From assembly GCA_021773035.1 (NCBI GenBank), contig JAJFKU010000072.1, forward strand, positions 38,197 to 102,196: a stretch of DNA of 64,000 nucleotides. The letters run 5' to 3'. The DNA is from Woeseiaceae bacterium (GTDB lineage Bacteria; Pseudomonadota; Gammaproteobacteria; Steroidobacterales; Woeseiaceae). This document shows positions 39,358-48,358 of the stretch, piece after piece. The notes beneath the pieces were generated by a model, which had not been told where the DNA came from, did not search any database, and saw only the letters and a program-made list of their open reading frames with translations. The position numbers and the translations under genes were made by a program. Numbering within the stretch: the stretch's first letter is position 1; every line of letters starts with the position of its first letter.

Positions 39358-40791
39358 ATGGACATATTGGATTATCTTGTTGCAGCACCTGAAATCACCC
39401 TGTTGGGGCTGATCTGCGTCGTGCTGATTGCGGATTTGTTCATAGACGATGAAAATCGTGTACGGACGTTCTGGCTGAGCATGCTGGCGCTTGTTGTCAT
39501 GCTGGTGGTCCTGGATTCCACCGGGCCGGTTGCGAGAACGGTTATTTTCAGCGGCAGTTACGTCAGCGACGGCTTGTCGCATATCCTCAAACTGTCGGCC
39601 GTGATCTTCGTCGGTATCGCGTTCCTGTACTCGCGCGATTACCTGCGCGCAAACGAAATTCACCGCGGCGAGTTTTACCTGCTTGGATTGATCGGTCTGC
39701 TTGGCATGATGATCATGATGTCGGCCAACAGCCTGTTGACGATGTATCTCGGGCTCGAAACGCTGGCGCTGTCACTGTATGCACTGGTCGCGATTGACCG
39801 CAACAACGTGACTTCGGCGGAATCGGCGATGAAGTACTTCATCCTCGGCGCTATCGCGTCGGGCTGCCTGCTGTACGGTATTTCATGGATCTACGGCGTT
39901 ACCGGCAGTCTGCAGTTCCACGAGATTGCCGCGGCCATCGGTTCCGACCCGTCGTTGAACGATTTGCCGCTGTGGTTCGGCCTCGCTTTCCTGATCGTCG
40001 GTATCGGCTTCAAGTTCGGTGCGGTGCCGTTTCACATGTGGCTGCCTGACGTCTATCAGGGCGCGCGTACACCGGTGACGCTGTACATTGCGTCGGCACC
40101 GAAGCTTGCGGCGCTGGCGCTGTTCCTGCGAATTCTGGTGGACGGTCTTGGCAACCTGCATGAGACCTGGGCACCGATGATCATGGTTATCGCGGTGCTG
40201 TCTTTGCTGGTTGGCAATTTCGTCGCGATTGCGCAGACCAACATCAAGCGCATGCTCGGTTATTCGGCGATAGCGCATGTCGGTTTTATCCTGCTGGCAC
40301 TGTTCTGCGGAACGGAGCAGGGGAATGCGGCGGCGCTGTTCTACACCCTGACCTACGTCGTTGCCGCGGCCGGTGCCTTCGGCATGGTTATCCTGCTGAG
40401 CCGGCGCGGCTACGATGCCGAAAATCTTTCCGATTTCAAAGGACTGAATGCGCGCAGTCCGTGGTTCGCCCTGATGATGATGTTCCTGATGTTCAGCATG
40501 GCAGGCGTGCCGCCGTTCGTCGGGTTCTTCGCGAAGTTGAACGTCATCAGCGCGGTTGTCGACTCCGGTTATACCGGTCTGGCGGTCCTGATGGTGCTGG
40601 CCTCGGTAGTAGGCGCGTACTACTACCTCAGGGTCATCTGGTACATGTATTTCGAAGAGGCCGAAGACAAGGCAGTGCTGCAGGCCAATCGCGATACGCG
40701 GCTGGTTTTGAGCCTCAATTCGGTGGCGGTTCTGGCGCTTGGAATCGTGCCCGGATGGCTGCTTGCACTTTGTATCCAGATTCTGGGCTGA
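39358..40791 (+). CDS. nuoN: NADH-quinone oxidoreductase subunit N
   Basis: 477-residue third antiporter-like subunit. It contains 'YLGLETLALSLYALVA', 'FGAVPFHMWLPDVYQGARTP' and 'MLGYSAIAHVGFI'. It ends the 14-gene nuo operon; the initiator tRNA promoter begins six bases downstream. Confidence 0.97.
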   Translation: MDILDYLVAAPEITLLGLICVVLIADLFIDDENRVRTFWLSMLALVVMLVVLDSTGPVARTVIFSGSYVSDGLSHILKLSAVIFVGIAFLYSRDYLRANEIHRGEFYLLGLIGLLGMMIMMSANSLLTMYLGLETLALSLYALVAIDRNNVTSAESAMKYFILGAIASGCLLYGISWIYGVTGSLQFHEIAAAIGSDPSLNDLPLWFGLAFLIVGIGFKFGAVPFHMWLPDVYQGARTPVTLYIASAPKLAALALFLRILVDGLGNLHETWAPMIMVIAVLSLLVGNFVAIAQTNIKRMLGYSAIAHVGFILLALFCGTEQGNAAALFYTLTYVVAAAGAFGMVILLSRRGYDAENLSDFKGLNARSPWFALMMMFLMFSMAGVPPFVGFFAKLNVISAVVDSGYTGLAVLMVLASVVGAYYYLRVIWYMYFEEAEDKAVLQANRDTRLVLSLNSVAVLALGIVPGWLLALCIQILG

Positions 40792-40796
40792 AGCCC

Positions 40797-40825
40797 TTGT
40801 AAACCGCGTGTCACCTGCGTACTAT
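40797..40825 (+). promoter_or_regulatory. Sigma-70-type promoter of tRNA-fMet
   Basis: TTGTAA (40797-40802), 17-base spacer, TACTAT (40820-40825). The following CGCGTTCGCC is a GC-rich discriminator, as in stringently controlled stable-RNA promoters. The tRNA begins 13 bases after the -10. Confidence 0.7.
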
Positions 40826-40837
40826 CGCGTTCGCCGA

Positions 40838-40914
40838 TGCGGGGTGGAGCAGTCTGGCAGCTCGTCGGGCTCATAACCCGAAGGTCGCAGGTTCAAATCC
40901 TGCCCCCGCTACCA
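40838..40914 (+). tRNA. Initiator tRNA-fMet (anticodon CAT)
   Basis: 77 nt with encoded CCA. Anticodon CAT at 40872-40874, flanked by three consecutive G-C pairs (GGG/CCC), the initiator hallmark. Acceptor TGCGGGG faces CCCCGCT, so the first pair is a T-T mismatch, keeping the unpaired 1-72 position needed for formylation. T-arm is GCAGG-TTCAAAT-CCTGC. In E. coli the equivalent gene (metY) leads into rimP-nusA-infB; that cluster is not found downstream here. Confidence 0.97.
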
Positions 40915-40926
40915 AATACGCATAGG

Positions 40927-40965
40927 AAAGCCCCGTAACCTCAAGAGCTTACGGGGCTTTTTCTT
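40927..40965 (+). terminator. Terminator after tRNA-fMet
   Basis: Perfect 12-bp stem AAAGCCCCGTAA / TTACGGGGCTTT, 10-base loop, then TTCTTT. The remaining bases to 41106 show no gene. Confidence 0.88.
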
Positions 40966-41106
40966 TGTCGGTTTGGTGTATGGCAAGTTCAAATCGCCTC
41001 GACAGTCTGCCTTTGCGTCTTGGAACCGTGCAGCTGCCTCATAACCGAATCCGGGTCACAATTTCCGTCGAAACCAGGAATCAACGCGTCAGTGCCGCCA
41101 GCAAGA

Positions 41107-41766
41107 CTACCGAACTTCGGAGCTGCCGTGGCGATCGTCTTCTACGAACCGGTTTCGCGCGGGCATTTCGACCAGGTGCAGGGTATCGGCATTGACAACA
41201 AAATCGCCGGAGATAATGTCGTTCTTGAAAAGCAGGAATGCGACCACCCCATAAACCTCATCAGAGGTCAGTGATCCAGGCGCATCCTGAGGCATCGCTC
41301 GATTTGTGTAGTCAAATAATGTCGACGCGTACGGCCAGTAGGTTCCGATTGTCTTTTTGGACAGAGAAGAATATGACCGCCCGAACGGAAAGTCCGCGCC
41401 GACCTCTCGACCAACGAGTCGATCAGCAACGCCACCTTCACCGTCGGCGCCGTGACATGCAGCGCATTTGGAAGCGTAGGTCTTTGCGCCAGATGTCGCT
41501 GTTCCACTCCCTTCCGGAAGTCCTTGCCCGTCGGGGTTGACGTCAATGTCCCAGGCGACAATCTCAGATCTTGTTGCTTTTCGGCCGATGTCGAATGATG
41601 CAGGCCATGATGTCGCCGGAATGTCGCTGGCCCGACCTGGGTTTATGCTTTCGGGTTGACTGTCGCAAGCAAGTAAACTGACGGGCAAAATTACGAGCAC
41701 GAAAAAGATAGACCATCGCCTGCGCGTGCATGCAGCGAAACCAGCAAGTCGACTAAAACCGCTCAT
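41107..41766 (-). CDS. SoxD-like mono-haem c-type cytochrome lipoprotein
   Basis: 219 residues resembling the N-terminal half of SoxD, the cytochrome partner of the SoxC sulfane dehydrogenase. A hydrophobic segment ends in a lipobox (SLLAC, Cys 34), predicting a membrane-anchored lipoprotein. The mature part has the SoxD-like 'FDIGRKATRSEIVAWDIDV' and 'GLPEGSGTA', the haem motif CAACH at 101-105, 'IGTYWPYASTLFDYTNRAMP' with a likely Met axial ligand, and 'EMPARNRFVEDDR'. Classical SoxD is di-haem and about 380 residues; the second haem domain is absent. It overlaps the soxC-like gene by four bases. Confidence 0.82.
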   Translation of the reverse strand: MSGFSRLAGFAACTRRRWSIFFVLVILPVSLLACDSQPESINPGRASDIPATSWPASFDIGRKATRSEIVAWDIDVNPDGQGLPEGSGTATSGAKTYASKCAACHGADGEGGVADRLVGREVGADFPFGRSYSSLSKKTIGTYWPYASTLFDYTNRAMPQDAPGSLTSDEVYGVVAFLLFKNDIISGDFVVNADTLHLVEMPARNRFVEDDRHGSSEVR

Positions 41767-43031
41767 ACGACTTCCGTGAGACCAAAGGTCACCTCACCCT
41801 GGCGATTGACTTTCCATGGCCGAATACAATTTGTGTGATAGATCGTTCCCGGTCCACGTGCCGCGATGAACTGCTGCAGTGTCGGCTGTACGTAGCCGGT
41901 TTCATCGATGGCCCTGCTCATAAGGAATGTCTCTTCGCCCGTCCAGTTCCAGAGATGCCTGAATCGCGTCGTGCATTTCGAAAGGACTGGCCGCTGCAAC
42001 TGGGCTGGCTGCCAGGTTTTACCTTTGTCCGTGCTGATTTCAACCGCCGTGATCGACCCCCGTCCGCTCCACGCCAGGCCGCTGATTTCCCACCACCCTT
42101 TGTTTGGCAGACGATTCGGGTACGCGGGAAACGTAATGATTGATTTCGCGTCCATCTCGAAGCTGAAGATACGCGCGGTGTCGTCTGGAAGCGGGTCCGT
42201 ATAATGGGACGTTTCCTCTCTACTCATGAAGGGCCTGTCTGCGAACTCCATTCGACGCAGCCACTTGATCTGCATCGCCCCTTCCCATCCAGGCAGCAGC
42301 AGCCGGGCGGGATAACCTTGTTCCGGGCGAATTGCTTCGCCATTTTGGCAATAGGCAATCATTGCATCATCCCAGCCCTTCGAGCACGGGACGCTTCTCG
42401 TCATAACCGCAGCGTCCCCACCTTCCGCAAGAAACCAGCTGGCCTTCGCCTTGATACCCACCTCTCTAAATAGTGTCGACAACGCGACACCGACCCACTC
42501 GCTGGTACTCAGCAACCCATCGATCTGACCTGGCGTTACCTTGTCAGGGATGTTTGACCGATCCAGTCCTATGTCTCCGTTACCCGCACATTCAATAAAG
42601 CAGGTTCTGGTGGTTGCCGGAAATCGTTTCAAATCTGCAAGACTGAACGCCATTGGCCGCTCAACCATTCCGTGAATCAGCAACTTGTAGTTGTCGGGAT
42701 CGATATTCGGAATGCCTGCGTGGTGTCTTTCAAAATGTAAATCCGCCGGTGTCAGATTGCCGTTCAACGCCTCCAGGGGTGTTCGGGACGATCCCGATAA
42801 CGCTGGTGTCTTAAGTATTCGCCCTGGGTTTTCGAATGCCGATCGTTGTCCTAACGCGCTGGGCAGGCGACCCGGGACTTTCGTCGGATCCGCGGATGCG
42901 ACGCCACCGGCCGAGGGCGTGGTTTCCGCGTCAGCGGCTGATTTGAACACTGTGCTGCCAAACGCCGCAAGAGAACCGAACAAGACACTGCGCCTGCTTA
43001 ACTTCTTTGCTTTCGTCCGGATATCTGGCAT
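41763..43031 (-). CDS. SoxC-like molybdopterin oxidoreductase (sulfite oxidase family)
   Basis: 422-residue exported molybdoenzyme of the sulfite oxidase/SoxC family, expected in the periplasm and to pass electrons to the cytochrome encoded next. A twin-arginine signal (SRRSVLFG, residues 12-19) precedes the enzyme. 'LHFERHHAGIPNIDP' and 'FIECAGNGDIGLDR' match SoxC; Cys 148 in ECAGNG is the likely Mo ligand. The Mo-co dimerisation domain contains 'GWWEISGLAWSGRGSI' and 'VEISTDKGKTWQ'. ATG 43031, seven bases after the PepSY stop, is preferred to frames reaching 43190. No soxXYZAB genes are nearby, so a role in thiosulfate oxidation is not assured. Confidence 0.85.
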   Translation of the reverse strand: MPDIRTKAKKLSRRSVLFGSLAAFGSTVFKSAADAETTPSAGGVASADPTKVPGRLPSALGQRSAFENPGRILKTPALSGSSRTPLEALNGNLTPADLHFERHHAGIPNIDPDNYKLLIHGMVERPMAFSLADLKRFPATTRTCFIECAGNGDIGLDRSNIPDKVTPGQIDGLLSTSEWVGVALSTLFREVGIKAKASWFLAEGGDAAVMTRSVPCSKGWDDAMIAYCQNGEAIRPEQGYPARLLLPGWEGAMQIKWLRRMEFADRPFMSREETSHYTDPLPDDTARIFSFEMDAKSIITFPAYPNRLPNKGWWEISGLAWSGRGSITAVEISTDKGKTWQPAQLQRPVLSKCTTRFRHLWNWTGEETFLMSRAIDETGYVQPTLQQFIAARGPGTIYHTNCIRPWKVNRQGEVTFGLTEVV

Positions 43032-43038
43032 GAGCGCG

Positions 43039-44496
43039 CTACGATTGCAGTTTCCGGCGCGCACGCCGGTACCCCAGATAGACACCGGTGATGCTGAATG
43101 CCAGCCCGAGGCACAGTAAGGACACAATGAGAAGATTCCACAGCAGTTTGCTTTGAGTAAGCCCTGGAAAATCCAGGCTGTGCAGCCCATTGAATAGCCA
43201 CCGATTCAGACGTCGGCTACGGTCCATTATCGATATGATCTGACCAGACGCCGAATCAACGTGCACCCATGTCGAACTTTCATCATCAAGAGTGAGTCGT
43301 AGGGCAGACTCCGGCAGTCTCGAATTTCTCAGCCGCGTATAGGTGTCGTTCGCATCGACCCCCTGTACTGACACAACGTCATTCGTCGACCAGGCGCGTC
43401 GGGCTGCATCGACGATTATAGACTCTGGAAGTACTGCTAAGTCGTTCAGCCGCGATTCAACAGGAGAATAGATACGTGTCTCGCCGCCAGTGTTCGTAAC
43501 TGCGTAAGGCGTGCCTGCTACCGCATTGACTTTCAATTCACGAAAATTTCCCAGGCTTTGAATGAACCCGATGTCCATACTCGCCGCTGCAGTGGATATC
43601 GAGATGCCGCGAAACCGGTCGATCTGACTGGGCTGTGGGTCGGGAATCGACATCAGTCGCCCGTGGTCCATCGATAACCAACCACTCAGCATCCAGGTAA
43701 GAACGAAAAGTCCGGCAAAAACACCGAGTATGTGGTGCCAGCGCATCCAGCCGCGATATAAGAAGATGCTGCCTTTGTTGGCACGCATTGCGAGGCGCAT
43801 CCGGTCAATTCCCAACCAGATACCAAACACCGACACGATAACGCCGACCAGGGATAGCCACCATACGACCTGATCCCAAACTGCCCAGTGTCGCCGTAGT
43901 ACCGTCGGGTAGATCCAGTGCACTACGGCACCAAAGTAGTTCCACGTACGCTCAACTCGGCGAGTTCTCTGCACGACTTCGCCTGATCGCTGTGAGACAT
44001 AAAGTTCGGTGCCTGCTTCATCATCCAGAAGAACCTTGTAGAAAGGCCGTTGATCGTCGAATGACTGGTGCACCACCCACTGATCGAAGTCAATAGGACC
44101 CTCAACCAAACGAATCGGCACATCGCTAAACTCGCGCGCAATGCTTCTTGCATCGTCAACACCTGACACCGTCGCGAGACTCCCTGAATCTGCCCATATC
44201 GCCACCGCAGCTTTTTCGCGACTATGGATCACGTACAGCGGGCGACCGCTTCTTGCAATCAGCCTGAAGCTGTCGGCAGCAGACTCGATACCGGCGGTAA
44301 CAGTGGCAGGGGAGACTCCAATTTCGTTTAGTGGAACATCCGTTCGATTCGCAATTCTCTCCGCGACTGCCAACGAGGGGAACGGTACATAAATCAGTAT
44401 GATACCGCTCACAAACCAGCCAGCTATGAACAAGCAGAGCACAACGCCAAGCCACCGATGCAGTACGACCAGTTTCTGTGTGATACCCAGTTTCAT
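43039..44496 (-). CDS. PepSY-associated TM protein (PiuB-like)
   Basis: 485-residue inner-membrane protein of the PepSY_TM family, often beside TonB receptors for iron chelates and thought to be ferric-siderophore reductases. It opens with 'HRWLGVVLCLFIAGWFVSG', a TM helix with a His, followed by a periplasmic PepSY-like region. Central TM helices include 'WDQVVWWLSLVGVIVSVFG' and 'WMRWHHILGVFAGLFVLTW' (paired His). A second PepSY-like region and a last TM helix follow. Conserved His in several helices would suit haem or metal. It lies 34 bases downstream of the receptor gene. Confidence 0.85.
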   Translation of the reverse strand: MKLGITQKLVVLHRWLGVVLCLFIAGWFVSGIILIYVPFPSLAVAERIANRTDVPLNEIGVSPATVTAGIESAADSFRLIARSGRPLYVIHSREKAAVAIWADSGSLATVSGVDDARSIAREFSDVPIRLVEGPIDFDQWVVHQSFDDQRPFYKVLLDDEAGTELYVSQRSGEVVQRTRRVERTWNYFGAVVHWIYPTVLRRHWAVWDQVVWWLSLVGVIVSVFGIWLGIDRMRLAMRANKGSIFLYRGWMRWHHILGVFAGLFVLTWMLSGWLSMDHGRLMSIPDPQPSQIDRFRGISISTAAASMDIGFIQSLGNFRELKVNAVAGTPYAVTNTGGETRIYSPVESRLNDLAVLPESIIVDAARRAWSTNDVVSVQGVDANDTYTRLRNSRLPESALRLTLDDESSTWVHVDSASGQIISIMDRSRRLNRWLFNGLHSLDFPGLTQSKLLWNLLIVSLLCLGLAFSITGVYLGYRRARRKLQS

Positions 44497-44530
44497 GTTT
44501 GCAGCAACACGCCAGCGCGTAGTCTAGCAA

Positions 44531-47116
44531 TTAGAATTTTGTGTGCAGGCTGATTTCATAGGTGCGCGGGCTGCCTAATACAATCTGGTTCGGGTAGAAC
44601 ACATCCGCCCAGGGTGCAAACTCTTCGTCCGTCGCGTTTCGTACTCGCACCATTAGTCTCGACTGGCCGAATACGTAGGCGGCAAACGCGTCAATCAGCG
44701 TGTAATCAAGTAGCTTGTTGACGTTGGCCGTATTGGCGAAACGGTCGCCGACATAACGTGCACCACCACCGACCTCAATCGGAAAACCACCTATATCACT
44801 AACGCTGGTCCACAGGTTTACCGTCCACTCGGGAACATTCGGCGGGCGATTGCCACTGGCATCTATTCCAAAGTCTGGATCGAAGAATTGTCCGTACTCG
44901 GAGTCGATGTATGCAGCATTACCGCCGATCCGCCACTTGTCGGTCGCATCGGTAGAAAACGAGAACTCCAGGCCACTGGATGTTTGGCTGCCGATGTTGC
45001 TGACTTCAGTCTGCGAAATCTGCGTAAGGATGTTGTCTCTCTCGATATCATAGATGGAGACCGTGATCTCTGTTTTGCCGACACCGGTGAACCCATCGAG
45101 TTGGGCCTTGAAGCCAAGTTCCCATTGCGTTGCATCGCTGAGACCGAAGTTACGATTGGCGTTAACCAGGAAAATATTTGCCGAACTGGGCGGGTCCTGT
45201 GCAGTGCTGTATTGGGCATAGACAACCATGTTTGGATTGAATTCATACACGGTTCCCAAACGCCAACTGAAGGGTTTGAAGTTTCGCGTAAAACTCTGCG
45301 CGGGAATAAAACTTCCATCGACACCGAAGTTGTCACGGGTCAGATCAATATCGTCGTATCTGAGGCCGCTGACGATACTAAGCGTATCGGTGATCTTCAG
45401 CTGATTTTCGAGAAAAAAAGCAACCGTGTCGATTTCCGTTGGTGATAGTCGACTGTCCAGTGGGCCGAAAAGGCCCGGTGCAGGGTTCAGCACATCAACG
45501 CTATCGCCATCCGGGAAACCCCTCGAACGCTCGAAATCAAGATTGCTGAAGTCGACGCCCACTACGAACGTATTCTCCCTGTTCCCCAGGTGCGTATGGG
45601 CGACCAGGTCGAGTCTATTACCGAATAGTTCCTGATCGTGAAGCACGAAGAATCGGTCTCGGTCAACCAACTGCGTTGTCTCATTGAACGGATACTGCTC
45701 GGCGTTTATCCATTGCCTGTCCGCCGTAAAGTAGTAGGCCTGGTTGCGAAACGTCAGATTTTCGTTGATGTCCCAGATGGCCTGAAAACGGCCCCAGAAA
45801 TGATCGGACTCGGATACGTGGTCTTCAACGTTGTAATTTTGGAAACGCGTCCTTCTGTCGATGGTCCGTCCGTCCGAGGAGCTGACGACTCCCGTCATCG
45901 CGTTACTTCCCGCAAAACTTTCGCTGACGAACGGAGTGCCCCAGTACGACGGTAGATCGTCATCCAGAAAGTCACCGGTGAACAACAGCTCGAGATCGGA
46001 TCTGGGAACCCACAGCAAGGCTGCAGTCACGTTCGTCGAACGAGAATCCGCACGGTTGACCCAACCATCCGATGCTGCCGAACTCGCGTCTATCCGAAAT
46101 GCCGAGTTCTCGCCAACCGGACCCTCGACACCGACACCTGCCTCCCACGTGCTGTAGCGACCAAACGAAAACAGCGTCTCGCCTTCGAAATCATCGCGCA
46201 ACTTCGGCTTCTTGGTCACCATGTTGACGGTTCCGGCCACGGCACCTTCCCCGTATAGCACGGACGCAGGGCCCTTTAGAATTTCGACCCGCTGGAGGTT
46301 GAAGGTATTCTGTGGACGCATCGTCATATTGGCGGGGCCGGCCCGAAGCCCGTCTCGCAATACCGTAATCTGATTTTGCTGAAAGCCGCGCATTGAAAAG
46401 CTCGAGGGTTCCCCCGGAGCCTCACCGGATAGAACACCGACCAGGCTCTCGGCAGCCTCTGTGACACTCTTTAAACCACGCATGCGCATGGTCTCTGCAT
46501 CGATAATATCCACCGACGCCGGCGTCTCGAAGCCGCTCAGACCCAATCTGCTTCCGGTATCGGTTATCGCTGCAAGATCGAGGTTTTGTACCGCCTTGCC
46601 GGTCGTAATAATCTCCTCGATAGTACCGTTGTCGCCAGGGTTGTTGTTGGCGTTGTCGTCGCCTGGGTTTACTTGCGATCCACTTGATTGTGCAGCTTGT
46701 TGCAACTGCGCCAGCATCGTACTGCCAGTCGGTCGATTCTGAGCCATCAAACGGGAGCTTGGTGCTTGATCGACACGAACGATCACGAAGTCGTCCTCCA
46801 TGAAGGCGTAGTCGAGTTCTGTGCCTTCGAGTATTTTTTCGAGCGCACGCTCTGCTGAATGCACTCCGAAGACGCCACCGGACGTGGTTTTCTTGGCTTC
46901 TGCGGGTGAAAATGTGATCTGCAACCCGGCCAGCTCAGCAAATTGCAACAACGCGGTATCTGTTGGCTGAGTCGCTATTTGGTAATCCAGATCCTCGGCT
47001 GCTGCGGTAGCGAATGATAAAACAAGCAGCATCGCCGAGATGTTCATCATGCGCCTGGACGTATCTGCTAACTTGCCACCGATCAATGTGGCGGTACTCA
47101 TATTTGTGTTAAGCAA
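44531..47116 (-). CDS. TonB-dependent siderophore-type receptor with STN signalling domain
   Basis: 861-residue outer-membrane receptor (FecA/FpvA class). A signal peptide (ISAMLLVLSFATAAAED) precedes an STN domain (about residues 43-116), the part that contacts FecR. Next comes an Asn/Gly/Pro-rich linker and a TonB box-like region (TIEEIITTG), the plug with 'SFSMRGFQQNQITVLRDGL' and 'RVEILKGPASVLYGEGAVAG', then a 22-strand-type barrel ending in Phe. I start at TTG 47116 because GGGGGAG lies eight bases upstream; ATG 47101 has no RBS and a longer frame to 47188 is possible. Fe-chelate uptake is the family default; the ligand is unknown. Confidence 0.9.
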   Translation of the reverse strand: MLNTNMSTATLIGGKLADTSRRMMNISAMLLVLSFATAAAEDLDYQIATQPTDTALLQFAELAGLQITFSPAEAKKTTSGGVFGVHSAERALEKILEGTELDYAFMEDDFVIVRVDQAPSSRLMAQNRPTGSTMLAQLQQAAQSSGSQVNPGDDNANNNPGDNGTIEEIITTGKAVQNLDLAAITDTGSRLGLSGFETPASVDIIDAETMRMRGLKSVTEAAESLVGVLSGEAPGEPSSFSMRGFQQNQITVLRDGLRAGPANMTMRPQNTFNLQRVEILKGPASVLYGEGAVAGTVNMVTKKPKLRDDFEGETLFSFGRYSTWEAGVGVEGPVGENSAFRIDASSAASDGWVNRADSRSTNVTAALLWVPRSDLELLFTGDFLDDDLPSYWGTPFVSESFAGSNAMTGVVSSSDGRTIDRRTRFQNYNVEDHVSESDHFWGRFQAIWDINENLTFRNQAYYFTADRQWINAEQYPFNETTQLVDRDRFFVLHDQELFGNRLDLVAHTHLGNRENTFVVGVDFSNLDFERSRGFPDGDSVDVLNPAPGLFGPLDSRLSPTEIDTVAFFLENQLKITDTLSIVSGLRYDDIDLTRDNFGVDGSFIPAQSFTRNFKPFSWRLGTVYEFNPNMVVYAQYSTAQDPPSSANIFLVNANRNFGLSDATQWELGFKAQLDGFTGVGKTEITVSIYDIERDNILTQISQTEVSNIGSQTSSGLEFSFSTDATDKWRIGGNAAYIDSEYGQFFDPDFGIDASGNRPPNVPEWTVNLWTSVSDIGGFPIEVGGGARYVGDRFANTANVNKLLDYTLIDAFAAYVFGQSRLMVRVRNATDEEFAPWADVFYPNQIVLGSPRTYEISLHTKF

Positions 47117-47284
47117 TTGTCTGTCTCCCCCTGCAATGATGCGCGTTGTTTCGAAAAAAATTCGCGCCATTGCTATGTAGAAACGCACACCCGGTGAAAA
47201 ACCTCAATCAACTGCACAAATCGCCAGGAGTTTTGATGGAATGGTCAGGTGCATTGCTATCGGCACTGGTTCTTGCCGTTCAGG

Positions 47285-48358
47285 TTACTCACGCCGCAGG
47301 GCTTGAGTTCCCACTATTGTAGTACCGTCGAAATGCCGCGTTATTTCAATCGGGTTCACAGCTTCCAGGCCTGTAAGTATCTTATCGACGTCGTCCAGGC
47401 TGAAGATCCCGCTGATCGGCATATCCATAATTCGCTTATCGTCGATCGATATTTTCGTGGTCGAGTAGCGATTCAGTTCACCAATCACTTCGTAAAGAGG
47501 ATCCTTATCAAATCGGATAAAGCCGAAGCGCCAGCTTTGCAGGTCGTCCAGCCGAGCCGCGTAGTTCTTGTCGATTGACCCGAGCTCTTCCGAGAATACG
47601 GCGATAGAACCAGATTCGAGCAGCACCTCAGACTTGGCAACAATCTCTGCGTCCGATTGTGCGCCAAGGTCCGAAGTATCTGCCTCTCCGTTGATCGTTT
47701 GCGAACTTGGTCGCACGGCGACAAGACCCTCTACCACCGCGATCGTCACATCCGGGCCGGACCAATGTACGTTAAATTTCGTACCCAGAACTTTGACCTG
47801 GCGGCTACCTGCCTGTAAATACAATGGCCGATTCACATCTTTGCGAATATCGAAAAACGCCTCACCGTATTCCAGTGTCACGTCACGTCTGTCACTTCGA
47901 AAGCGAACCCGGACACGGGAATTAGTGTTGAGTGTGACTTCGCTACCATCGGATAAAGTGATCGATCGGCGCTCGCCGATGCGCGTTTCATGGATGGTCT
48001 CCGGAAAATAGCCGATTCGATCGAGAAGTGGTGCGTCGGTAAAAAAACCTGCGAACACCGCCACCAGAATACTTGCGGCCAACACTACTCCCGCCTTTCT
48101 CGAGATACCGGTCCAAGAAGACCTAGACTGCTGTCGACGAACGATCTTTCGCATCTCTGGCCGATGAGACAGGTTTTCCATTGCGTCCCACGCATTGAGG
48201 CATCGTTCGTATTCATCGCGGTTCGCCTCGTCGGCATCGAGCCAGTCCTCAATCTGTTCTGCATCTGATGCTGACATATTCCCGGAATAAAGGCGCGCAA
48301 CCACGTCGCTGGCCGACTTGATCCAGGCGAAACTTTTTCCACTTTTTTGCGTTTTCAT
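47285..48358 (-). CDS. FecR-family anti-sigma/sigma regulator
   Basis: 357-residue single-pass protein relaying receptor occupancy to the sigma factor. A cytosolic DUF4880-type domain ('YSGNMSASDAEQIEDWLD', 'ANRDEYERCLNAWDAMEN') is followed by TM 'GVVLAASILVAVFAGFF', the periplasmic FecR domain ('IGERRSITLSDGSEVTLNTN', 'VKVLGTKFNVHW', 'VVEGLVAV') and a C-terminal STN-like segment. It overlaps the sigma gene by four bases and precedes the receptor by about 170 bp. Confidence 0.92.
   Translation of the reverse strand: MKTQKSGKSFAWIKSASDVVARLYSGNMSASDAEQIEDWLDADEANRDEYERCLNAWDAMENLSHRPEMRKIVRRQQSRSSWTGISRKAGVVLAASILVAVFAGFFTDAPLLDRIGYFPETIHETRIGERRSITLSDGSEVTLNTNSRVRVRFRSDRRDVTLEYGEAFFDIRKDVNRPLYLQAGSRQVKVLGTKFNVHWSGPDVTIAVVEGLVAVRPSSQTINGEADTSDLGAQSDAEIVAKSEVLLESGSIAVFSEELGSIDKNYAARLDDLQSWRFGFIRFDKDPLYEVIGELNRYSTTKISIDDKRIMDMPISGIFSLDDVDKILTGLEAVNPIEITRHFDGTTIVGTQALRRE

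Noticed and set aside
40965..41274. Short plus-strand frames after the tRNA-fMet terminator
   Set aside because: They overlap the SoxD-like gene on the other strand and have no recognisable content.
41763..43031. Part of a full sox thiosulfate-oxidation cluster
   Set aside because: No soxX, Y, Z, A or B is present in the window and the neighbours belong to iron-type uptake.
47249..48268. Plus-strand frames opposite FecR
   Set aside because: They are antisense to a clear FecR protein and carry no motif.
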